The notes beneath the pieces were generated by a model, which was not told where the DNA came from, ran no database searches, and worked only from the letters and a program-made list of their open reading frames with translations. Shown here one piece after another: positions 1-6,988 of a DNA stretch of 8,808 bases (its first letter is position 1; every line of letters starts with the position of its first letter). This DNA comes from JBEIUL01 sp044356865. GTDB lineage: Bacteria; Planctomycetota; Phycisphaerae; Phycisphaerales; SM1A02. The stretch lies in contig JBIKVN010000131.1 of NCBI GenBank assembly GCA_044356865.1, positions 1 to 8,808 on the forward strand, written 5' to 3'. A program made the position numbers and the translations under genes.

Positions 1-302
1 TGGGCGTCGCAGGCCTCGGCGGTGCCGCCGAGCGTGCGGTCGACGAACGACTGGATCCCGGCGTCGAGTTTCCCGCGCCGCGTCCGCTCGTCGCGGATCT
101 CGAGCAGCGCGGTGCGGTAGGTGGCCTCGTCGCGAGTCGCCTTCGCCCGTTCCGGCGAGAACCGCGCGGAACCCACGAGGTAGCCGCCCGCCGCGAGGCC
201 GATCGCCGCGAGCGCCGTCGCGACGGCCGCGGCAGCCCCGCGCGGGTTGTCGCGGACGGCCGTCCTGATGCGCTCGGCCCCGCCACGGAGGTCGATCTTC
301 AC
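1..302 (-). CDS. gspM: GspM/PilO-like T2SS inner-membrane protein, C-terminus cut off by window edge
   Basis: Only the first 100 residues are present; the frame is open to the window edge. The start is a GTG whose GTGA overlaps the TGA stop of gspL by 4 nt, so translation is probably coupled. What is visible is a short basic cytoplasmic N-terminus (about residues 1-20), one membrane segment of Ala/Gly/Leu-rich residues (about 22-44), and then a charged, heptad-like stretch (about 46-85, many Arg/Glu/Ala/Leu) that looks like a periplasmic coiled coil. This is the architecture of GspM and its type IV pilus counterpart PilO, which pair with GspL/PilN in the inner-membrane platform. The position immediately after gspL supports the call. 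The sequence itself is too divergent and too short to separate GspM from PilO, and the C-terminal ferredoxin-like domain expected of the family is outside the window. Confidence 0.68.
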   Translation of the reverse strand, partial: MKIDLRGGAERIRTAVRDNPRGAAAAVATALAAIGLAAGGYLVGSARFSPERAKATRDEATYRTALLEIRDERTRRGKLDAGIQSFVDRTLGGTAEACDA

Positions 303-1807
303 GGCGAACCGCCCTTCGCTTCCGCCGGCGGCGGGATGGCGGCCGCGGGATCCTCGAGCCGGACGGTCCGGAGCAGGTACGAGAAGGGCGAACCGAGCCG
401 CTTCCCGCCGCGGCCGTCGGCGCCGGTCGAGCTCAGCGTGTAGACGCGATCCGAGACGAGCGATTCGCGGAACGCGTCGGCGACCTCGCGATCGCGGGCC
501 TCGCCGTCGAGCGTGACCTTCAGCTGCGACTCGACCTTCCAGCGCCGGTCGCGGCCGTACTCGACGTCGGAAGTCTCGAGCGATCCGTTCCAACCGTCGA
601 GCACGACCTGCTTCGCGTCGGGCGCGAATGCGTGCAGGTACATCGCATGGTCGAGCCAGTCGGGCCGGACCGAGGCCCAGGTCTCCAGATGCCGCAGGCG
701 GAAGGTGTCACGCTTGAAGCGCTGGTGCTCGGGCAGCGACGCGACGGCCTTCTCGCGAAGATCCTCGACGCGGCTGAAGAAGGACTTCCGCTCCTGGTTG
801 CCGAGGGTCCAGCCGCCGAGCGCCGCCAGCGCCGCCAAGCCCCCGGCGACGATCACCCGCTGGCGTCGGGCCGCCGCCAGGTCCGGAGCCTTGCGGGGCG
901 AGGCGAAATCGATGCGGTCCTCGCGCGATGCGAGCCGCGCCACGCCGACCAGCGGCAGGCAGGTCGCGAGCACGGCGGGATCGACGCCGCGCAGCGCCTC
1001 GATCCGGTCGGCGGGGTCGATCCGGCGGGCGGAAACGCCGGCGACGCGGGCCAGCGCGGTCTCGATCGCCGCCGACGAGTCGTCGGGACCCAGGACGATC
1101 GACGCGGAAACCTCGAGCGTCGGCTCGGCCAGCCGGAACGCCAGCCAGGTCCGCTTCGCCTCGGCCGCGAGGGCGTCGGGCCCGCCCTCGACCGACGCGG
1201 CCCGCGACCAGAGCACCTCGCCCGAACGGACCACCAGGCACTCGAGCCCGTTGCCCGTCGCATCGAGGATCGCGACGGTCGCGTCGCCCGGATCCGCGAG
1301 CTCGATCGAACCGAGAAATCGCGGCACCATCGCCTCGATGCCGAGCGAAGCCGCGGCCCAGGCCTTCATCCGGTCGAGCGCGGCCGCGGGCAGGCCGGCG
1401 GCCAGGACGGGGATCGTCGGGGTGCCGTCGCGGGCGGCGCGGCGGGGGAAGGCGAGAAAGTCAATCACGGCTCCGGACGACTCGAGGGCCGGCTCCTTCT
1501 GCATCGCAAGCCGCACCATGCCCGGCAGTTCCGCCGGCGCGGCCCGCGGCAACTCAAGGGCGCGAAGCGCGAAACTCTCGCGGCCCACGGCCCACCGGGC
1601 CGAATCCGCATCGAAACCGGCCGACCGGAGCGACTCGGCGATCCACTCGCCCGCCGCTTTCGCGTCCCCGTCGAGCCCCTCGGGCGCCGATCGCACCGTC
1701 GCCCGCGTCACCGTCGAGCGACGCCCGCCGAGATCGACTTCGATCGCGCGCAGCAGCGCCCCGTCGAACTGCACGACGACCTGGTGGTGGCGGGGCATGC
1801 GACCCAT
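299..1807 (-). CDS. gspL: GspL-like T2SS platform protein (PilM-like cytoplasmic domain joined to PilN-like periplasmic domain)
   Basis: This is a 502-residue protein. Residues about 8-295 resemble the actin-like fold of PilM/cytoGspL: an opening beta-strand (VVVQFDGALLRAIEV), a second strand set with VPVLAAGLP-like core residues, and VAILDATGNGLECLVVRSG near 178-196. A short motif DRIDFASPRK (298-306) looks like the PilN N-terminus that docks on PilM. One membrane helix follows at about 317-337, then a helical region (342-380) and a ferredoxin-like periplasmic part with alternating strands (about 398-485). The tail is Pro/Ala-rich. In T2SS, GspL links the GspE ATPase to GspM and the pseudopilus. 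The start is ATG at 1807, one nt after the gspK stop, with a GGGGG stretch 6 nt upstream. A second in-frame ATG lies 3 codons inside. The frame stays open upstream to 2233, but that part is an Arg/Ser/Pro-rich shadow of gspK. Confidence 0.82.
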   Translation of the reverse strand: MGRMPRHHQVVVQFDGALLRAIEVDLGGRRSTVTRATVRSAPEGLDGDAKAAGEWIAESLRSAGFDADSARWAVGRESFALRALELPRAAPAELPGMVRLAMQKEPALESSGAVIDFLAFPRRAARDGTPTIPVLAAGLPAAALDRMKAWAAASLGIEAMVPRFLGSIELADPGDATVAILDATGNGLECLVVRSGEVLWSRAASVEGGPDALAAEAKRTWLAFRLAEPTLEVSASIVLGPDDSSAAIETALARVAGVSARRIDPADRIEALRGVDPAVLATCLPLVGVARLASREDRIDFASPRKAPDLAAARRQRVIVAGGLAALAALGGWTLGNQERKSFFSRVEDLREKAVASLPEHQRFKRDTFRLRHLETWASVRPDWLDHAMYLHAFAPDAKQVVLDGWNGSLETSDVEYGRDRRWKVESQLKVTLDGEARDREVADAFRESLVSDRVYTLSSTGADGRGGKRLGSPFSYLLRTVRLEDPAAAIPPPAEAKGGSP

Positions 1808-1808
1808 G

Positions 1809-3275
1809 CTAGCCCCCGCGCTTCCAGCGCCCAATGCCGGTGGCGCCGGAACGCGCGGCCGGAACGGGCTCGACCGGCGCCGCGGGCGCGGGGTCCGCGT
1901 CGATCGTGGTCGGCGACGGCTCGGGAACATCCGATCGCACGTCGTTCTCGGGCGTGAAGTCCGCGACGGATTCCTCCTCGGGCTCGACCGCGACCTCGCG
2001 CTCGGGTGTGGCCGCCAGCATGCGGATAGCGTCCGGCAACGCCGTGACGTCGCGCAGGCTCGCCAGCCTCGGTCGCTCGCCGGTGAGGTCGATGACCGCT
2101 TCGAGGATGGTGCGCGACGCGGCGGTGGGCTCGCCTTCCCCCGCAGTCCGCTCGATCCGTCCCTCGACCCGCACTCGCCAGAAGAGCGATCGGGTCGCGA
2201 GGCGCGGCAGCAGGGTGCGGAAGGTCTCCGCATCGAGGATGCCCCGCTTGACCAGCCAGGCCGGATCGAGCCGGTCGTCGTCGGGCACCGCCTCGCGCTC
2301 GCGCACGATGCGGGCCGGGGCCTCGTCCGGCAGGCCGGGCAACGCCCGCAGCGCGGCCTCGTCGGCCCGCAGGAGATCGATCCGTCCCTCGTCGAGGCCG
2401 CCCTCGATGAGCGTCACGGCCGCGAGCAGGGCGCTCCACGCCGCCGGATCGGGCCGGACCGAAGCCCAGGCGGCAAGCAGTGCGGCCTCGTCGGCGACGT
2501 CGGCGGCGACCCGCTCGAGCGCCGCCGCCGCACCTTCGCCGAAGAGCTCCTCGATCTCCTCGCGTTCCGCGGCGTCGAGCTCGCCCGACAGCACGATCCG
2601 CGGCGACCCGTCGGCCCGAACCGGCGGGTCGAACGCGAACACCGTCGCGAGATCGGACAGCCCGCGCGGCGCGGGCGCCGCGTCGCGGGCAATCGCCATC
2701 GCCGCATCGCGCGACGCGGCGGCCAGTTCGGCGTCGTCGGAATCGGCGTCGCCGAACGCCGCGAGAAACGCCTCATCGAGCTCGCCGTGCAAGTCCTCGG
2801 GAAGGGCCCCGTGGGCCAGTAGGCTCGACAGATCGAGCGGACGCGGGCCGCACGCGTCGCGGGCGGCGACCACGCGAGCCGCGGCGTCGGCATCGAGCGC
2901 GCCGCTGCGAACCAGGTCTTCGGCGCCGAGCCGCCCGAGATCCACCTTCGCATTCTCGGCCACCAGCGTCCGCGCCGCGGGACCCAGCGGCAGCAAGCGA
3001 ACCGTGCCGCGCTCGCCACCCTCTTCCCAGACCGTGAAGCTCGCCTCGACGATCGGATCGCCGCCGGCCAGGATCTCGCCGCGGGCCTGGCCGAGCGTCG
3101 CCGCGATCGCCTGCACGCCGCTCCACGCGACCGCGCGGGTCCGGACCGCCTCGCCCGCGTTCGCGGTGCCCGCCACCTCGCCTCGGATGAGGAAGATCGT
3201 GCCGGTCACCGCCAGCACGGCGGCCGCGACGACCACCAGCACGACGAGCAGCACGAACCCGGCCTCGCGCCTCAC
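1809..3275 (-). CDS. gspK: GspK-like minor pseudopilin, pseudopilus tip
   Basis: This is a 488-residue protein with a short prepilin leader MRREAG, cleavable before F7, followed by a very hydrophobic helix (residues 7-30). Position 5 of the mature protein is Val, not Glu. Lack of Glu5 is the hallmark of GspK, the tip pseudopilin that caps the I-J-K complex. The segment ENAKVDLGRL (107-116) followed by helices matches the GspK 'DE.GKINLN' core. A second segment, EGRIDLLRADEAALRALPGL, resembles the helix-hairpin-helix-like repeat of the family. The final 70 or so residues are a Glu/Pro/Ala/Asp-rich low-complexity tail, longer than usual, with a basic end (GRWKRGG). The start is a GTG in a GTGA overlap with the gspI-gspJ stop; this start places the leader correctly. 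The gene lies between the I-J fusion and gspL, the usual operon position. Confidence 0.85.
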   Translation of the reverse strand: MRREAGFVLLVVLVVVAAAVLAVTGTIFLIRGEVAGTANAGEAVRTRAVAWSGVQAIAATLGQARGEILAGGDPIVEASFTVWEEGGERGTVRLLPLGPAARTLVAENAKVDLGRLGAEDLVRSGALDADAAARVVAARDACGPRPLDLSSLLAHGALPEDLHGELDEAFLAAFGDADSDDAELAAASRDAAMAIARDAAPAPRGLSDLATVFAFDPPVRADGSPRIVLSGELDAAEREEIEELFGEGAAAALERVAADVADEAALLAAWASVRPDPAAWSALLAAVTLIEGGLDEGRIDLLRADEAALRALPGLPDEAPARIVREREAVPDDDRLDPAWLVKRGILDAETFRTLLPRLATRSLFWRVRVEGRIERTAGEGEPTAASRTILEAVIDLTGERPRLASLRDVTALPDAIRMLAATPEREVAVEPEEESVADFTPENDVRSDVPEPSPTTIDADPAPAAPVEPVPAARSGATGIGRWKRGG

Positions 3276-4303
3276 GACCCACCGCCTTCCGCCGGCTCGT
3301 CGGCGTCGGGCACCGCGATGAACCGGCGGCGGTCGGCCGGCCGGGCTGGGGCGAGCGGCCCGTCGTCGGCCGCGTCGAACTCCGGCCGCTCGACCGCGAC
3401 CGGCTCGCGGCCCGCGAACCAGATCGAGATCTCGACCGCCTGCGGCAGCCGGCCGCTTGCGACCGAGTCGAACTCATCCCGCCACTCGCCGTCGTCGAGG
3501 AACCGGAAGCGCATCGCCTCGAACGAGATCGCGGTCCGCGTCGCGGCGCCGCCGGCGCGACCGATCTCGACGCGGCCGTCGCCGTCGTCGAGACGCAGCG
3601 AAAGCGTGTCGGTCGGCCCGAGCGCCGCCCGCGGCGTGGCCGTCGCGATCTTCCACGCCGGCACTCCCGCGAACGCGACCTCGATCGAGGTCGCCGTGCC
3701 CCGAACGCCGCGCCCGCCGTCGTCGGCGACGCAGGTCGCGACCGCCTTCGAGAGCTCGCCCACGATCGCCGCGACGGCGAGATTCCGCTCGACATCGGCC
3801 GCGACCCGCGTCCGCACCCGCCGCGCGTCGCCGAGGAACGAGCTCATGGCGAAGACCAGGAGCCCGAAGAGCCCGACCGAGACCAGGATCTCGAACAGCG
3901 TGAAGCCGCCCGCGGGTCGCGACCTGCGGCGCCGCAGCCGCGGCGAGCGATCGCTTCGCACGAGCTGTCGCAGCGCGAACACCTCGCGCTCGTCGCCGCC
4001 GGTCTCGGCCGGCGCCCGCACCCGCACCGTGGCCAGCAAGAGCCCCGGAAAACCCGACGGATCGGTCTCGACGACCACCCGCAACCCGTCCGGATCCGGC
4101 TCGCTCTCCTCCTCGGCCTCGATCCCCCGCTCGAGCTCGGCCATCCGGCTCGCCGCAAGATCGACCGCCCGCATCCGCAGCGACGCCCGCTGCGTGCCCG
4201 CCAGCGCGTTCCGCAGCGCCGCCAGCGTGAACACCGCCGCCCCCGCGAAGAGCGCGATCGAAAGCAGGATCTCGAGCAGGACGCTTCCCCGCCGCGCGTT
4301 CAC
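3272..4303 (-). CDS. gspI-gspJ: Fused minor pseudopilins GspI-GspJ in one reading frame
   Basis: This is one frame of 343 residues. Residues 1-6 (MNARRG) are a prepilin leader and cleavage falls before S7. The mature start SVLLE has Glu at position 5, followed by a hydrophobic helix (to about 30) and a GspI-type domain ending near residue 114 (RVRAP...REVFALRQLV). A strongly basic linker (116-130, RSDRSPRLRRRRSRP) leads to a second prepilin motif: AGG then FTLFE, cleavable after G133, Glu5 at 138, hydrophobic helix 134-154. A GspJ-type body follows, with VGELSKAVATC, strands near 205-270 and an acidic disordered tail (305-343). GspI and GspJ are normally separate proteins that bind each other at the pseudopilus tip together with GspK. 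The start is GTG at 4303, overlapping the gspH stop as GTGA. GTG codons at 3982 and 3961 could begin a separate GspJ with a 26- or 19-residue leader, but neither has a clear Shine-Dalgarno. No stop in any minus-strand frame separates the halves. A longer 5' extension to 4474 is a shadow of gspH. Confidence 0.85.
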   Translation of the reverse strand: MNARRGSVLLEILLSIALFAGAAVFTLAALRNALAGTQRASLRMRAVDLAASRMAELERGIEAEEESEPDPDGLRVVVETDPSGFPGLLLATVRVRAPAETGGDEREVFALRQLVRSDRSPRLRRRRSRPAGGFTLFEILVSVGLFGLLVFAMSSFLGDARRVRTRVAADVERNLAVAAIVGELSKAVATCVADDGGRGVRGTATSIEVAFAGVPAWKIATATPRAALGPTDTLSLRLDDGDGRVEIGRAGGAATRTAISFEAMRFRFLDDGEWRDEFDSVASGRLPQAVEISIWFAGREPVAVERPEFDAADDGPLAPARPADRRRFIAVPDADEPAEGGGS

Positions 4304-5019
4304 CGCGAGCCCCGGGCTCCACCGCGGCCGCGCGGCGCGTCGGAACGGTTCTCGTCGTCGAACTCCGGACGATCGCCGCTCTCGAGCCGCGGGAATCCTT
4401 CGGCGTCGAGCGGCACTTCGCCACCCGCCGCCGCGTCGGTCGTCCTCCGCGACACCGACGGATGGCCGGTCCACGGGTCGACCGAGATGCTGCTGCGCAT
4501 CCCGTTGTCGTGCAGCAGGAGGAATGGGGCCGCGAAAAGCAGCGTTCCGTCGGGCAGGAAGACCGCGACCCGCAGGGAATCGTCGAACTCCGATCGCTCG
4601 AGACTCTCGGTCGCGGGCAACCCCATCTCGGCCTCGACGTCCGTCATCGGCACGACGCGGAACGAACCGGCCAGCGTGGTCTGGCGGCGCCCGTCGGACG
4701 GCGAAGCTTCCGCATCCGTTCGCCCGCCGTCGCGCTCACCGAGGATCGCCGGGTCAAACCACCGCACCACGAGCTGCGGCGGGTTCCCCTCGAACACCAC
4801 CTCGACCGGCCGCCGGCCCTCCTGGGCCCGCACCCGCGCCTTGAGCAGTTCCGCCGCGACCTCTTCCTCGGCGCTCGCGACCTCGCCCTCCTCGAGCGTC
4901 CGCAGCCCGATCGGCAGGGCGATCGCGAGCAGCGTCGCGACGATCCCGATGCAGATCAGGACCTCAATCAAGGTGAGCCCGCGACGCAGGCCCGGAAGAT
5001 GGAAACGCCGGTCTCGCAT
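4300..5019 (-). CDS. gspH: GspH minor pseudopilin
   Basis: This is a 239-residue protein. The leader is MRDRRFHLPGLRRG (14 residues); cleavage falls before L15, giving mature LTLIE with Glu5 (E19) and a hydrophobic helix to about residue 37. The helix continues as an amphipathic stretch (EEGEVASAEEEVAAELLKAR), then beta-strands (PVEVVF, QLVVRWF, SFRVV, SLRVAVFLPDGTLLFA), as in the GspH/FimT fold. GspH sits between the major pseudopilin shaft and the I-J-K tip. At 239 residues it is longer than most GspH proteins. The excess is a C-terminal acidic then Arg/Gly-rich disordered tail (about 195-239). The ATG start lies 3 nt after the gspG stop, and the gene's end overlaps gspI-gspJ by GTGA, so translation is probably coupled. 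Related minor pseudopilins such as FimT/FimU are the alternative, but the operon makes GspH most likely. Confidence 0.85.
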   Translation of the reverse strand: MRDRRFHLPGLRRGLTLIEVLICIGIVATLLAIALPIGLRTLEEGEVASAEEEVAAELLKARVRAQEGRRPVEVVFEGNPPQLVVRWFDPAILGERDGGRTDAEASPSDGRRQTTLAGSFRVVPMTDVEAEMGLPATESLERSEFDDSLRVAVFLPDGTLLFAAPFLLLHDNGMRSSISVDPWTGHPSVSRRTTDAAAGGEVPLDAEGFPRLESGDRPEFDDENRSDAPRGRGGARGSR

Positions 5020-5022
5020 CGG

Positions 5023-5535
5023 TCAGTTCGTGGGCGCGTCGCCCGAGGTGAAATCGCTGAAACTCTCGTCGATCTCGCCGTCCTCGCCCTTCTTGCCGTC
5101 GTGGTTGGTGATGTCATCCTCGGTGCCCTCCTGGCCGTCGGGCCCGAGGGAGACGATGTCGAAGGCGAAACCCTCGATGATCTGGCTGGGCTGGCGATAG
5201 ATCCAGGCGTTGCCCCAGGTGTCGTTGGGCTTCGGCTCCTTGAGGTAGGGCCCGCCCCACTTCGCGCGGTCGGCCTCCTCCTGCAGGGCGTCGCGGCTCC
5301 AGAGGACCGCCAGGCCCTCCTCCTCGGTCGGCCACCGCTTGACCTCGGCCTTGAAGGTCTCGAGCGCCCCCTCGAATGCCTTGATCTGGACGAGGGCGAG
5401 GCTCTTGTCGGCCTTCTCGCTCGACCCGAGGACGTTCACCAGGATGAGACCCGAGATCGCGATGAGGATCCCGATCACGATGAGCAGTTCGAGGATGGTG
5501 AAGCCGCGGCGGGCGACGGGGTTGGATCGACGCAT
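5023..5535 (-). CDS. gspG: GspG major pseudopilin
   Basis: This is a 170-residue protein and the main subunit of the T2SS pseudopilus. The leader is MRRSNPVARRG (11 residues); cleavage falls before F12, giving mature FTILE with Glu5 (E16) and the hydrophobic helix 12-35. The family features that follow are all visible: the helical spine with ALVQIKAFEGALETFK, then RWPTEEEGLAVL, GGPYL (94-98) and DTWGNAW (105-111). The calcium-loop region follows with FDIVSLGPDGQEGTEDDITN (125-144), as in T2SS GspG rather than type IV pilins. The last 26 residues, rich in Asp/Glu/Gly, run beyond the usual end. The ATG is preceded by AGGAG with 8 nt spacing, the best ribosome site in the operon, consistent with a subunit needed in excess. 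It is separated from gspF by 90 nt containing a hairpin. Confidence 0.94.
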   Translation of the reverse strand: MRRSNPVARRGFTILELLIVIGILIAISGLILVNVLGSSEKADKSLALVQIKAFEGALETFKAEVKRWPTEEEGLAVLWSRDALQEEADRAKWGGPYLKEPKPNDTWGNAWIYRQPSQIIEGFAFDIVSLGPDGQEGTEDDITNHDGKKGEDGEIDESFSDFTSGDAPTN

Positions 5536-5543
5536 GGAAAGGG

Positions 5544-5548
5544 CTCCT
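5544..5548 (-). promoter_or_regulatory. Strong ribosome binding site of gspG
   Basis: On the minus strand AGGAG stands 8 nt before the gspG ATG. It fixes the start of the short 11-residue prepilin leader and is the clearest Shine-Dalgarno in the operon, whose other internal genes mostly rely on overlaps. Confidence 0.75.
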
Positions 5549-5566
5549 GGACAGGCCGCGAAGGTA

Positions 5567-5583
5567 CCGGCGTCGGACGCCGG
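5567..5583 (-). promoter_or_regulatory. Hairpin in the gspF-gspG intergenic gap
   Basis: The sequence CCGGCGTCGGACGCCGG is a near-perfect palindrome. It can form a stem of CCGGCG with CGCCGG around a 5-nt loop, within the only sizeable gap of the operon (5536-5625). No T-tract follows on the minus strand, so it does not look like an intrinsic terminator. A role as mRNA processing or stability stem upstream of the major pseudopilin is an inference; chance in GC-rich DNA is possible. Confidence 0.4.
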
Positions 5584-5625
5584 CGTTTCCGGGGAAGCGA
5601 GGATTCTACGGCGAGCGCCGCCGCA

Positions 5626-6810
5626 TCACAGCGACGAGCTCAACTGCATCATCGGAACGATGAGGGCCATGAAGATGAAGAGGACCAGCCCGGCGAGGAA
5701 GAGCAGCAGCGCGGGTTCCATGAGGCGGATGAGCACCCCGAGGGCCCGCTCGGTGCGGGCCTCAAGCGTATCGGCGACGCCCAGCAGGACTTTGCCGAGG
5801 TTATTGGCGCTTTCGCCGACCGCGATCATCTCGATCACGTCCTCCTCGATGAGCCCGCTCTCGCCGAGCGGCCGGGCCAGCGGCTCGCCGGCGCGAACCG
5901 CCTCGGCGGCCCGGTCGATCGCCTCGGAGAGGGCGGGCAGGCCAGCGGCGTCGCGGGCGATCTGGAGAGCCTGGAGGATCGGGATCCCGTTGTCGAGCAG
6001 CGTGCCGAGGGTGCGGGTGAAGCGCGCGACGGCAATCGAGACGAGCACCGGCCCCAGTTTCGGGACCTTCCGTACCAGGTCCGAGGCCCCCCGCCGCCAC
6101 TCCTCGCGCCGCGCCGCCCAGATCGCGAATCCCGCCGCGACCCCGAGCCCGAGCAGCACCAGCGGCCACCACCCGACCAGCACCTCGCTCAGGAACATGA
6201 GGAGCCGCGTCGAGAGCGGCAGCGTCATCTTCGCGAAAAAGTCCTTGAATTTCGGGACGAAGAAGACGAGCGCCGCCACCACGATCCCGACGCCCACCAC
6301 CAGCAGGACCACGGGATAGACGAGGTTTCCGACGACCTTCGCCCGCACGTCGGCCTGCCGCTCGAGGAAAGTGCCCAGCCGGCCGAAGACGTCCTCGAGG
6401 AACCCGCCCCGCTCGCCCGCGCGGACCATCGCGACCTGGATCGTCGGGAAGATCCGCGGGTGCCGCTCAAGGGCTTCCGCCAGCCGCTCGCCCTCGGCGA
6501 CCCGGTCGGCGACGTCGTTCATGGCGGCGGCGAGGGCCGGACTCGACTTCCCGCGGCCGAGCAGGCGAAGGGCCTTCAACAGCGGTACGCCGGCCCGCAG
6601 GAGATCGCCCATCTGCTGATACGCCCGGGCGACGGTGCGGACCGGCACCCGGGCCGGCCCGCGGCGGGGCTCCTTGGCCGGATCCAGTCGGACCGGCACC
6701 AGGCCCCGCGCCTCGATCTCGGCGATCGCCGCCGCCTCGGTGACCGAGTCGAGACGTCCGGAAACTCGCTTTCCGGCGGAATCGCGGGCGATGAAGGCGA
6801 AAACGGCCAC
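5626..6810 (-). CDS. gspF: GspF T2SS inner-membrane platform protein
   Basis: This is a 394-residue polytopic protein with the duplicated T2SSF domain. The first copy spans about residues 62-185 (YQQMGDLLRAGVPLLKAL, then AGERGGFLEDVFGRLGTFLE), followed by membrane helix 163-186 starting at NLVYPVVLL. A second helix lies at about 213-232. The second domain copy spans about 255-390 (FTRTLGTLLDNGIPILQAL, VGESANNLGKVLLGVADTLE), with the last helix at 363-387 ending PMMQLSSSL. GspF is the integral membrane core that couples the GspE ATPase to pseudopilus assembly. The GTG at 6810 is chosen because the resulting N-terminus MAVFAFIARD matches the usual GspF opening (MAxFxY). An upstream in-frame GTG at 6834 would add 8 residues. 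Neither has a clear Shine-Dalgarno. It is the first gene of the leftward operon in view, and gspE is not upstream of it. The family is shared with PilC of type IV pili; the GspG-K neighbours decide for T2SS. Confidence 0.93.
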   Translation of the reverse strand: MAVFAFIARDSAGKRVSGRLDSVTEAAAIAEIEARGLVPVRLDPAKEPRRGPARVPVRTVARAYQQMGDLLRAGVPLLKALRLLGRGKSSPALAAAMNDVADRVAEGERLAEALERHPRIFPTIQVAMVRAGERGGFLEDVFGRLGTFLERQADVRAKVVGNLVYPVVLLVVGVGIVVAALVFFVPKFKDFFAKMTLPLSTRLLMFLSEVLVGWWPLVLLGLGVAAGFAIWAARREEWRRGASDLVRKVPKLGPVLVSIAVARFTRTLGTLLDNGIPILQALQIARDAAGLPALSEAIDRAAEAVRAGEPLARPLGESGLIEEDVIEMIAVGESANNLGKVLLGVADTLEARTERALGVLIRLMEPALLLFLAGLVLFIFMALIVPMMQLSSSL

Positions 6811-6947
6811 GGGAAGGATGCTATCGGGCGGCACCCCGCGAATGAGTTGATCGGTGCCGAGATCGCTTCGGAAGGGACCGACAGGGTCCGGAAACGATCA
6901 GCCGCCGAGAATTCTCCGGCCTCCGACGGGTTTTTCGTCCCGGCCAT
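6811..6947. other. Divergent intergenic region between gspF and the first PEP-CTERM unit
   Basis: No gene is visible here. The leftward promoter of the gsp operon should lie in or beyond this stretch, but I could not pick convincing -35/-10 boxes on the minus strand. It contains a 10-bp perfect palindrome GAGAATTCTC (6907-6916) and a small inverted repeat GGACC/GGTCC with a 5-nt loop near 6880-6895. Either could be a binding site or chance. Confidence 0.4.
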
Positions 6948-6976
6948 TTGCCTCGACCGGATCTTGGTGCATTCTC
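6948..6976 (+). promoter_or_regulatory. Possible promoter of the first PEP-CTERM unit
   Basis: TTGCCT, a 17-nt spacer, then ATTCTC. The hexamers are weak matches to a sigma-70 promoter, but the second copy of the unit has TTGACT, 17 nt, ACCTTT in the equivalent place. The conserved spacing and the location just 5' of the conserved leader are the main support. Transcription would start near 6983 and give a 5' UTR of about 175 nt. Confidence 0.35.
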
Positions 6977-6988
6977 GGCCTCAGAGAG

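Noticed and set aside
1808..2233. 5' extension of the gspL frame
   Set aside because: The extra 142 residues are Arg/Ser/Pro-rich and lie wholly inside gspK. The PilM-like fold begins only after the ATG at 1807.
513..2822. Open frame of 769 codons on the plus strand
   Set aside because: It is antisense to gspL and gspK, with Ser/Arg/Ala low-complexity composition and no ribosome site or family features.
1834..3321. Open frame of 495 codons on the plus strand, Ser/Ala/Arg-rich
   Set aside because: It is an exact shadow of gspK; the Ser/Ala/Arg bias follows from reading the complement of Ala/Asp/Glu-rich codons.
4304..4474. 5' extension of the gspI-gspJ frame
   Set aside because: It would put 57 Arg-rich residues before the prepilin motif and overlap gspH. 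The GTG at 4303 gives a normal 6-residue leader in a GTGA overlap.
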